Source: Candidatus Edwardsbacteria bacterium (lineage in GTDB: Bacteria > Edwardsbacteria > AC1 > EtOH8). From it: a stretch of DNA of 30,572 bases. Location of the stretch: positions 351,733-382,304 of the forward strand of contig JAVHLB010000001.1 in NCBI GenBank assembly GCA_031082425.1, read 5' to 3'. Under the pieces are notes generated by a model. It did no database searches. It saw only the letters and a list, made by a program, of their open reading frames with translations, and was not told where the DNA came from. Numbering within the stretch: position 1 is the first letter of the stretch; the number at the start of each line of letters is the position of its first letter. Position numbers and translations under genes: made by a program. Shown in pieces: positions 1 to 5,886 of the stretch.

Positions 1-762
1 GTACGAATTGTCTCTATTGTCTCCGAGAAGAAAATAATTGCCATCCGGTATAATTACTGGTCCAAAATTATCACGAACGTAAGGTTTTGTTTCGAAATAT
101 GAATTTTCCCACGCTTTTTGGTAATCATTGATAGAAATATCTGGCAAGGGCATGGCCTTAATAGATATCGTATCCTCATAAATGACAGATGGCTCTTTTT
201 GAATTCGGCCATTAATATAAAGGGATTTATCTATGATCAAAACAGTATCTTTGGGAATCGCCACAATTCTTTTAACGAGAATTTTATTTTTATCGCTCGG
301 GGAATAATGAACAACCACATCCCCTCGTTTGTATTTGTGTTCTTTAATGTCTACAATAAAATAATCACCTTGCTCTAATGTAGGTGCCATACCATTGTTT
401 GGTATTTTGAATGACTCGGCCTTTATAAAGCCACTTAAGATATTTGACATAATCATTGTTATAAATATATAAAGCAAATATATATACCATCTATTATATG
501 GTTTCACGATATAGTCAATAAATTTAGTAGCATAAACAACCGCATCAACTGTCACAGATATATAATAAAACCCAGTTAGAATAATAGTTATTATCAACCC
601 TGCAAATGAACGTATCAGAAAAGTTACTGCAAATAAATATAAAACATAAGAAAAAATACAAAATCCAACACCTTTGATTATTTGACCATTATAAATTTGA
701 CCTAACCCGGGAAAGAAAAGCGAAAAAATGGCAGCTATGATGGGTTTTCTTTTCTTTTTCAT
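1..762 (-). CDS. Signal peptidase I-like membrane protein (S26 family), 3' end outside window, catalytic Ser missing
   Basis: I translated this frame by hand: 254 codons stay open from ATG at 762 to the window edge. Residues about 8-30 read as a small membrane domain with a PGLGQIYNGQIIKG motif, as in some S26 peptidases with an extra N-terminal region; two further hydrophobic stretches follow. The S26 core is clear: SFKIPNNGMAPTLEQGD (box B), KRGDVVVHY (box C), ILVKRIVAIPKD (box D, with the general-base Lys) and LLGDNRDNS (box E). The nucleophilic Ser that precedes Met in box B (xSM in LepB) is Gly here. Type I signal peptidases cleave secretory signal peptides on the outer face of the inner membrane; this one may be inactive or changed in function. 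The gene is visibly more AT-rich than its neighbours, suggesting acquisition. It starts 21 nt after the DUF362 gene. Confidence 0.85.
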   Translation of the reverse strand, partial: MKKKRKPIIAAIFSLFFPGLGQIYNGQIIKGVGFCIFSYVLYLFAVTFLIRSFAGLIITIILTGFYYISVTVDAVVYATKFIDYIVKPYNRWYIYLLYIFITMIMSNILSGFIKAESFKIPNNGMAPTLEQGDYFIVDIKEHKYKRGDVVVHYSPSDKNKILVKRIVAIPKDTVLIIDKSLYINGRIQKEPSVIYEDTISIKAMPLPDISINDYQKAWENSYFETKPYVRDNFGPVIIPDGNYFLLGDNRDNSY

Positions 763-783
763 CTTAGTTGTCTTTCGTTATGT

Positions 784-1890
784 TTATCCCTGTATTACCA
801 ACTCATATTTCTTGCTTCCCAGCCCCATCTTTTCGGCATGGTCCAATTGGACATTCCAGTCGGTATCGGGGTAGATGTCGCGGAACTTATCGCTGCCCGG
901 ATCCAGGGCCTTCTTCAGCTCCGAATCCCGATGCCCGGGCGCGGCCATCACCAGGGCGTTGCTGGCGGCGTCCACCGCCACCGGGTCCAGCGAGGCGGCA
1001 ATGCCCAGGTCCGGCACGATGGGGTGGTCGGCGTGGCCGTAGCAATCGCAGGCCGGGGAGACGTTCATGATGAAATTCAGATAGGCGATCCGGTCCTTCT
1101 TGTGCTTCACAAAGCCCGCCAGGTGCTCCACCATCTTCTCCTGCATCTTCTGGGCCCCGCTGTCCCAGCCGTTGCGGGCGGCGTGGGTGGGGCAGACCAC
1201 GATGCAGGATCCGCAGCCGATGCACTTTTTTGGGTCTATCACGGCATATTTGCCGATAGCAATGGCGTCGGCCGGGCAGTTGGCGGCGCATTTGCCGCAG
1301 GCGATGCATTTTTCGGCCTTGATCTGCGGGGCGATGTCTGAGTGCATGGCCAGCTTGCCGCCCCTGGCCCCGCCGCCCATCCCCAGGTTCTTGATGGAGC
1401 CGCCGAAGCCGGCCAGCTCGTGCCCCTTGAAATGGGTCACGCAGACTATTGAATCGGCCCTGACCAGGTCGTGGGCCAGCTTGACCTTCTTAAAGTGCTT
1501 GCCGTCGATCTCCACCTCGACATAGGCCCCGCCCCGCAGACCGTCGGCGATCAGCACCGGGCAGCCCAGGGTGTCGCGGGTGAAGCCGTGCATGGCGGCG
1601 GTCTCCAGATGGTCCACCGAATTGGAACGGGAGCCGACATAGAGGGTGTTGGCATCGGTGACGAAAGGCTTGCCGCCGGATTCCCTGATCTTGTCCACCA
1701 CCCGGCGGACGTAGTAGGAGGGGATGAAGGCGGTGTTGCCCCGCTCGCCGAAATGCACCTTGACCGCCACCAGGTCGCCCTTTTGGAAGACCGAGGAGAG
1801 GGGAAGCTGGTCCAGCAGGAGATCGATCTTGTCAAACATGTTCCGTTCGGAGGTCTCCCGGAAATTGGCGAAATATACTTTGCTGGGCAT
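784..1890 (-). CDS. DUF362 domain protein with two 4Fe-4S clusters
   Basis: The 368-residue protein has a DUF362 N-terminal half (KVYFANFR, then VAVKVHFGERGNTAFI, then THFKGHELAGFGGSIKNLGM) and a ferredoxin-like insert. Two classical cluster motifs are visible: C195-x2-C198-x2-C201-x3-C205-P and C223-x2-C226-x2-C229-x3-C233-P. Two more cysteines lie at about 281 and 283 (ACDCYGH). DUF362/Fe-S proteins are common in anaerobes; the exact reaction is unknown to me, though an electron-transfer role is likely. No signal peptide or membrane segment is seen, so it should be cytoplasmic. The ATG at 1890 follows an AAGGA box 7 nt away. It lies between pgsA (173 nt upstream, separated by repeat-rich DNA) and the signal peptidase relative. 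Confidence 0.9.
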   Translation of the reverse strand: MPSKVYFANFRETSERNMFDKIDLLLDQLPLSSVFQKGDLVAVKVHFGERGNTAFIPSYYVRRVVDKIRESGGKPFVTDANTLYVGSRSNSVDHLETAAMHGFTRDTLGCPVLIADGLRGGAYVEVEIDGKHFKKVKLAHDLVRADSIVCVTHFKGHELAGFGGSIKNLGMGGGARGGKLAMHSDIAPQIKAEKCIACGKCAANCPADAIAIGKYAVIDPKKCIGCGSCIVVCPTHAARNGWDSGAQKMQEKMVEHLAGFVKHKKDRIAYLNFIMNVSPACDCYGHADHPIVPDLGIAASLDPVAVDAASNALVMAAPGHRDSELKKALDPGSDKFRDIYPDTDWNVQLDHAEKMGLGSKKYELVIQG

Positions 1891-1920
1891 AGTTTATTCC
1901 TTTTAAATGCTGGTTATTTA

Positions 1921-2007
1921 TATCAACAGATTACACAGATTGACACAGATTGTCCATTATTGTCATCCTGAGCCAGGCAAGTTTACCTTACAAGCCGAAG
2001 GATCTAG
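1921..2007. repeat. Intergenic repeat-like spacer
   Basis: The spacer between pgsA and the DUF362 gene has a near-tandem stretch (cagattacacagatt then gacacagattg) followed by TGTCATCCTGAGCC and, 22 nt on, GAAGGATCTAGA. The motif TTGTCATCCTGAGC recurs exactly at 12717-12730, where it forms one arm of an inverted repeat. It is non-coding; no terminator is obvious. Confidence 0.5.
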
Positions 2008-2048
2008 ACACCACCGTCATTTCCCCAAATTTTCTCGCAGTGCCAGTT

Positions 2049-2088
2049 CCCTCTCCTAATGCGTTAGGGGAGGGGCAGGGGTGGGGTC
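2049..2088 (-). repeat. GC-rich hairpin repeat, copy 1
   Basis: On the minus strand this reads GACCCCACCCCTGCCCCTC followed by a hairpin: arms 2064-2074 and 2049-2059 around a 4-nt loop, one mismatch. The same leader and hairpin, differing mainly near the loop, occur at 23336-23388 beside the DUF559 gene. The copy overlaps the 3' end of pgsA and supplies its last seven sense codons and stop. Confidence 0.75.
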
Positions 2089-2594
2089 CTCTTTGACTGC
2101 CCGAGAATTTTTCTTAGATATATGATCCCCGATACCAGGATCAGCAAAAGCGAAGCATACAGCAGATAAAGACCCCAGGGCTGCCAATTGAGTACATAGA
2201 AAAATATGGCAGCCGAAAGAAAAGTGACCGCAAACTTCCCCGGCCAGTTGGAGACGGGGATTTCCTTGGTTTTGTTGATCATCAAAAACCCGCCGGCCAG
2301 GATCAGGACGTCGCGCAATATTATCAGTCCGGTAGCCCACCAGGGGAAGCCCCGCCACAGGGAAAGGGCCAAGACCATGGAGTTCAGGCAGATCTTGTCG
2401 GCCAGGGGATCCAGGATCTTTCCCAGGGAGGAAATCTGGTTTTTTTTGCGGGCAAAATAGCCGTCGAAATAGTCGCTGGCCACCGCTATAAGCATCAGTA
2501 TCAGCAGCGGGACCGTTTGTTCTTTCCGGAGGCAGAATAATACCGCCGGCATCAGGGCGATGCGCGACAGGGAGAGCATGTTGGGGATATTCAT
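2064..2594 (-). CDS. pgsA: CDP-diacylglycerol-glycerol-3-phosphate 3-phosphatidyltransferase
   Basis: PgsA makes phosphatidylglycerophosphate from CDP-diacylglycerol and glycerol-3-phosphate in the inner membrane, the committed step to phosphatidylglycerol. The CDP-alcohol phosphotransferase signature is complete: D41-x2-D44-G45-x2-A48-R49-x8-G58-x3-D62-x3-D66. Hydrophobic segments flank it, and the 176-residue length is typical. I chose ATG 2594 (MNIPNML) over an ATG 22 codons upstream because it overlaps the preceding stop as ATGA and has GGAAGAGG just upstream, a sign of translational coupling to the LamG-like gene. The final residues TPPLPLP are encoded by a GC-rich repeat, so the native C-terminus has probably been replaced. 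A related family member such as a cardiolipin synthase-type enzyme is possible but less likely. Confidence 0.88.
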   Translation of the reverse strand: MNIPNMLSLSRIALMPAVLFCLRKEQTVPLLILMLIAVASDYFDGYFARKKNQISSLGKILDPLADKICLNSMVLALSLWRGFPWWATGLIILRDVLILAGGFLMINKTKEIPVSNWPGKFAVTFLSAAIFFYVLNWQPWGLYLLYASLLLILVSGIIYLRKILGQSKRTPPLPLP

Positions 2595-3604
2595 TCCGCC
2601 TCTTCCGATCGATAAAGCCGGAAATCGCTGAACTGCGCGGTATTGCGTTCGCCGACGCATAATAAGAGCTGACCATCATGATATGGGATGTTATTGCTTT
2701 GATGGATCAAAACATCGTCAAAATAAGTCCAGAACTGGGTTTTGGTGAATTTTATCTGGATGTAATGCCAGCAGTTTGGCTTTAAAAGCATATGATGCTT
2801 CAATTCCAGACCGGGATAACAGATCTCGGTCTTTGCATTATAAATTGAAAGATCAAAGTCGGGATAAAGGCTGATATAGCCGTGGCTGGGGAAGCAATGG
2901 ACGGCAACGCCTTTTTGGGTTTCGGGGGAAAATCGCAGCAGAATCCCGGAGCCGTAATTCATCCGCAGATCATTTTCATTTTTCAAATAAAAAGAGACGC
3001 CGCCGAACTGGGGGATATTTTCCTTTAGCCGCGCATAAATGTTATTTTTTTCGGCCGTTCCCCGGAGGCATCCGGAATTGGTCTGCCAGTGGCCGCTGAC
3101 TATCTCCCAGTTGTTGATATCGTTAAATTTGTCGACGAATGCAGCATCTCCCATATCCGCCTGCTTGTCGAGCGAGGAAATAGATATCTGGTAAATAGTT
3201 GCCTTTCCGGCCAGGTTGCCAAATATATAAATATTGCCTATGGTGCTTGCCGAAACCGAATCGCTGAACAATATCCGGTTGTCCACGGATATTTTCAGTT
3301 CGGACCCAACGAAAAGGATCCGGATATTGTAACGCTGGTTCTCCCGAAGATTGCTTTTCACCACCTTTTCTTTCTGTTCCGAGGCGCCGCTGGGCGAGAA
3401 GTGCTCGATAAAGGATATGCGGTCCTTGCTGATCTTTATGGCATGCCCGTGGTTTTGGTCGGCTGCCCTGAAGAGAAATCCTGCCTCTCCGGTGAAGGAG
3501 CTAAATTTTACATAGAATGACAGGTCAAAATCCCGGGAAAGAAAGCACAGGTTGTGGGTGACGTTTCCGGTCAGGGTGATTTTTCTTATCTTTAATTCTT
3601 TCAT
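2591..3604 (-). CDS. Hypothetical protein with two LamG/concanavalin-like domains
   Basis: The 337-residue protein appears to have two tandem beta-sandwich units of the concanavalin-like (LamG or DUF1080) type. One spans residues about 15-150 (FDLSFYVKFSSFTGEAGFLF, then KISVDNRILF). The second spans about 158-335 and contains NWEIVSGHWQTNSGCLRG and later WHYIQIKFTKTQFWTYFDD. Such folds often bind carbohydrate, but nothing here fixes a ligand. No signal peptide is visible, which is unusual for this fold. The start at ATG 3604 lies just after the severed recN tail, without a strong Shine-Dalgarno sequence; a different start is possible. Its stop overlaps the pgsA start by 4 nt. Base composition is lower in GC than in pgsA. 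Confidence 0.7.
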   Translation of the reverse strand: MKELKIRKITLTGNVTHNLCFLSRDFDLSFYVKFSSFTGEAGFLFRAADQNHGHAIKISKDRISFIEHFSPSGASEQKEKVVKSNLRENQRYNIRILFVGSELKISVDNRILFSDSVSASTIGNIYIFGNLAGKATIYQISISSLDKQADMGDAAFVDKFNDINNWEIVSGHWQTNSGCLRGTAEKNNIYARLKENIPQFGGVSFYLKNENDLRMNYGSGILLRFSPETQKGVAVHCFPSHGYISLYPDFDLSIYNAKTEICYPGLELKHHMLLKPNCWHYIQIKFTKTQFWTYFDDVLIHQSNNIPYHDGQLLLCVGERNTAQFSDFRLYRSEEAE

Positions 3605-3616
3605 AAGCCAATAATA

Positions 3617-3694
3617 TCAATTTTTGTTCAACATTTCCCTGGCATGGCTCAACGTGGTTTCGGCGATCTTGCTGCCGCCCAGCATCCGGGCGAT
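3617..3694 (-). pseudogene. Severed recN 3' end
   Basis: Read on the minus strand, this ends in MLGGSKIAETTLSHAREML-NKN and a TGA stop. The C-terminus of intact RecN (gene 5887-7590) reads MLGGSKITETTLKHAREMIEK. My hand alignment of 3633-3695 with 5900-5962 gives about 10 differences in 63 nt, mostly at codon third positions. Nothing of recN upstream of this remains: homology stops at the stop codon of the kinase-like gene (3695). It is the tail of a recN copy, not a gene. Confidence 0.88.
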
Positions 3695-4639
3695 TCACGG
3701 CTGCAGTTTATCCAGGATCTGGCAGACGTACCCGTATGCCTGGCGGTTATTGGTCTTGGCAAAGAACTTCATGGCATCCAGCCCCATGTAATGCTTATAG
3801 CAAGCTATCCGTTCCCGGTAGTTTTCAAGGGGCATGCCCTTCTCGGCATAGTGCCTTCGAAACAATTCAACATGATCGACGCCGCGCGGCCAGAAATCTA
3901 TACAGGCAATGTCGTAGGCAAAATCGCCGTACATTGCCTCCCAATCCAGCACCGCCGTCACCCTGCCATCCTGGGCCAGCACATTGTCATAACCGTATCC
4001 GCCGTGTAATAGGTAACGGCCCTCCGGGCAGGCCTCCAGCAGGGGCAGCATCCGGCCGTAGTATTCGTCGAACCGGGCGCGCTCCAGGAAGGAGGTCTCG
4101 AAAAGCGAATGCCATTGGCCGAAAAACCCATCCGGGCGCTCCTCTTCGTTGGCATGGGCGATAAACCTCTTCCAGGTCTGGAACAACCCGGCGCCGTCGT
4201 CGCCGATCCAGCCGTATCCCTTCCAGCGGCTGACGTCGGATTTATGGATGGCGTGCAGGGTTTGGGCCAGGCCGGGCAGGATCTGTTGGTACTCGGCATC
4301 GCTCAGTGACTTCAATCCTCGGCCTGGCATCTTGCGGGTGATGCAATAGAACAGGTCATCAAACTTTCCGGTCTTGATGATCGGGGGTATGGGTATTTCG
4401 GGAGTGGCGAAGTTCTGGTAAATGAAAGCTTCCTTCTGGTAGCTGGCTTCCATGCTGCCGGACATGAATCGCAGAATGTAGTCGCCATCCCCGGCTTTGA
4501 ACGACAGCGTCTGGGCGACCAGCCCGCCCTGGACCGGGGTCAGATCGCGGATAGGTTGATAGAAGGTCTCTTTCAGCAGCTCTGATATTTTTTCCTGTGT
4601 GACCTCTGGTTTGACGCTGGCAATATTAACCTTCACCAT
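3695..4639 (-). CDS. Hygromycin B kinase-like phosphotransferase (APH fold), catalytic Asp replaced
   Basis: The 314-residue protein follows the APH(4)-Ia (hygromycin B 4-O-kinase) pattern: a nucleotide-binding lobe with YILRFMSGS and IPIPPIIKTGKFDDLFYCI, then the C-lobe catalytic loop YLLHGGYGYDNVL and metal site VLDWEAMYGDFAYDIA. APH enzymes use an Asp in the loop (HGD or HAD followed by four residues and N); here that position is Gly, while the loop Asn and the metal-site Asp remain. Activity is therefore doubtful, and the native substrate cannot be told from sequence. The stop codon abuts the severed recN tail, which places the gene inside an insertion. The start at 4639 overlaps a possible 30-codon leader ORF by 7 nt. 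A GTG one codon later is an alternative start. Confidence 0.85.
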   Translation of the reverse strand: MVKVNIASVKPEVTQEKISELLKETFYQPIRDLTPVQGGLVAQTLSFKAGDGDYILRFMSGSMEASYQKEAFIYQNFATPEIPIPPIIKTGKFDDLFYCITRKMPGRGLKSLSDAEYQQILPGLAQTLHAIHKSDVSRWKGYGWIGDDGAGLFQTWKRFIAHANEEERPDGFFGQWHSLFETSFLERARFDEYYGRMLPLLEACPEGRYLLHGGYGYDNVLAQDGRVTAVLDWEAMYGDFAYDIACIDFWPRGVDHVELFRRHYAEKGMPLENYRERIACYKHYMGLDAMKFFAKTNNRQAYGYVCQILDKLQP

Positions 4640-4725
4640 CTTCTCGGCATGTTTTGGGCCTCTGTAATATTACTGCCGACCACTATCATGGTTGCCATTA
4701 TGATCATGATGATGGCGGCGGTCAT
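4633..4725 (-). CDS. Possible 30-residue hydrophobic leader peptide
   Basis: A short ORF begins at ATG 4725 and ends in TGA at 4633, overlapping the kinase start by 7 nt in another frame. It begins MTAAIIMIIMATMIVVGS and ends TEAQNMPRRW, resembling a signal peptide. It could be a coupled leader, the stub of a lost exported gene, or chance. No strong Shine-Dalgarno sequence is seen. Confidence 0.25.
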   Translation of the reverse strand: MTAAIIMIIMATMIVVGSNITEAQNMPRRW

Positions 4726-4743
4726 TCTTGTATTTAAAATATT

Positions 4744-5670
4744 TTACGGTATATTCTTAAGCTTTTCTAACATTTCAGCAATGCCGATGTCTATTTTAGA
4801 AAAAGCAAACCACTTTTTCCCGAGGTCTTTAAGCGACGCGCCTAAAAGATATACCTCACTTTCATCAATAATTATAAATCGATCATGAGTAACCTTGAAC
4901 CCTTTTATTTCAATTGGTGGATATTGTTCATTGTGTTTTTTTAGATCAAGTGATAATTGTTTTGATATTTCCTTGGTTAAAATCACAGCCTTTACCTCTT
5001 TTCGACGTTTTGTCAAATGAGTTAGTACGGTATCGTCAACATAGTTATCAATGATTATTATGGATTTTTTTGCGCTACGGAAAAGGTCGGAAACGAATTT
5101 ATAAGCGTCAAATATCTGCCCATCATAAAAGATTCCTTGTTTCGGTTGAATATCCTTGTTTTCTATGGCGGATAAAACCGTATCCAATTTTTTGTCGGTT
5201 TCATTCTGTTTTGTTTCCAAAACATCAATTCTTTGGAACACTTGGGCATTCGACGCAATAAAGCGACGCATTGCAATAAAAGCGGTCATTATATTAATAC
5301 TCATTTTAACGGCAGTATTGCTTTTTAGAACCGCTGAGAGCATAGCAACGCCCTGTTCTGTAAAGGCATAAGGCAAGTATTTTCGATGCAATCCTCTTTT
5401 ATTGTCTAAGGTCACAGATTGTGACCTTAAAGATTTTCTTGTTTCTGATGCTTCAAGTTGTGAACGCAATACATCATACTCTTCTTTCGTGAGTTGGAAC
5501 ATGAATTCCGCAGGAAATCTTTTGTTGTTGCGCTTTACTGCTTGGTTCAGCACTTTAACATCAACCTGGTATAGTTCTGCTAGGTCGCTGTCTAACATTG
5601 CTTGTGCGCCACGGAGCGTATATATTCTTTTTTGAATTTGTTCAACTTTTATTAAATTTCTTTCAGGCAT
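4744..5670 (-). CDS. ORF6N DNA-binding domain fused to PLD-like C-terminal domain
   Basis: Residues about 8-105 form an ORF6N (KilA-N related) domain: IYTLRGAQAMLDSDLAELYQV, VKRNNKRFPAEFMFQLT and YLPYAFTEQGVAMLSAVLKS. Residues about 130-170 look like a coiled coil (VFQRIDVLETKQNETDKKLD). Residues about 178-305 resemble a phospholipase D-type nuclease half: FVSDLFRSAKKSIIIIDNYV, then THDRFIIIDESEVYLLGASLKDLGKK. The usual HxK catalytic motif is HDR-x4-D here. ORF6N proteins are known from phages and scattered bacterial loci; the function is probably DNA binding, perhaps with cleavage. The gene is AT-rich against its neighbours. Four palindromes lie upstream and a fifth sits in frame at residues 82-88. 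The start at 5670 is the first Met of a conserved N-terminus. Confidence 0.9.
   Translation of the reverse strand: MPERNLIKVEQIQKRIYTLRGAQAMLDSDLAELYQVDVKVLNQAVKRNNKRFPAEFMFQLTKEEYDVLRSQLEASETRKSLRSQSVTLDNKRGLHRKYLPYAFTEQGVAMLSAVLKSNTAVKMSINIMTAFIAMRRFIASNAQVFQRIDVLETKQNETDKKLDTVLSAIENKDIQPKQGIFYDGQIFDAYKFVSDLFRSAKKSIIIIDNYVDDTVLTHLTKRRKEVKAVILTKEISKQLSLDLKKHNEQYPPIEIKGFKVTHDRFIIIDESEVYLLGASLKDLGKKWFAFSKIDIGIAEMLEKLKNIP
5408..5428. promoter_or_regulatory. Palindrome inside the ORF6N gene (site 5)
   Basis: The 21-nt inverted repeat has half-site AAGGTCACA and one mismatch pair beside the centre. It matches the four sites upstream of the gene but lies in the coding region, encoding RSQSVTL (residues 82-88) between the ORF6N core and the YLPYAFTEQG segment. 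Confidence 0.7.
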
Positions 5671-5690
5671 AATTATTCCATTTATTTAGT

Positions 5691-5715
5691 TTGAGGTCAC
5701 AATTTGTGACCTCAA
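5691..5715. promoter_or_regulatory. Palindrome upstream of ORF6N gene (site 1)
   Basis: A perfect 25-nt inverted repeat with half-site TTGAGGTCACAA and a single central T, 21 nt upstream of the ORF6N start. Its position fits an operator overlapping the promoter or leader. Confidence 0.8.
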
Positions 5716-5767
5716 GGGCATTGTTGTTTTAGGTCGTAAAAAGTGGTCCTGTCGGATCGTCAAAGTA

Positions 5768-5790
5768 TAAGGTCACAATTTGTTACCTTA
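5768..5790. promoter_or_regulatory. Palindrome upstream of ORF6N gene (site 2)
   Basis: A 23-nt inverted repeat with half-site TAAGGTCACAA and one mismatch (TTACC instead of TGACC in the right arm). Confidence 0.7.
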
Positions 5791-5825
5791 AAGAAACAAT
5801 TCCATTTTACTGGAAATATTTGGTT

Positions 5826-5840
5826 ATCACAATTTGTGAT
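5826..5840. promoter_or_regulatory. Palindrome upstream of ORF6N gene (site 3)
   Basis: A shorter perfect inverted repeat, ATCACAATTTGTGAT, sharing the TCACAATTTGTGA core of sites 1 and 2 but lacking the GAGG/AAGG flanks. Confidence 0.65.
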
Positions 5841-5844
5841 TTTC

Positions 5845-5873
5845 CTTTGAGGTCGCAAATTGCGACCTCAAAG
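5845..5873. promoter_or_regulatory. Palindrome between recN and ORF6N gene (site 4)
   Basis: A perfect 29-nt inverted repeat with half-site CTTTGAGGTCGCAA and a single central A, ending 13 nt from the recN stop. Relative to site 1 both arms carry the compensating A-to-G and T-to-C change (GGTCGC with GCGACC), so symmetry has been kept. As RNA it could also fold as a hairpin after recN. Confidence 0.75.
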
Positions 5874-5886
5874 ATATTCAGAATGC

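Noticed and set aside
118..378. An 86-codon plus-strand frame at the window start
   Set aside because: It lies opposite the signal peptidase boxes, which are convincing on the minus strand.
4649..4888. A hydrophobic 79-codon plus-strand frame
   Set aside because: It overlaps the end of the ORF6N gene; its hydrophobic start is the complement of the leader-like minus-strand ORF.
5691..5873. Palindrome cluster as a CRISPR array
   Set aside because: Spacing is irregular, the units are perfect palindromes of different length, and there are no uniform spacers or cas genes.
5691..5873. Palindromes as CRP/FNR sites
   Set aside because: CRP sites read TGTGA-N6-TCACA; here the half-sites are in the opposite order (TCACA then TGTGA) with a 3-nt centre.
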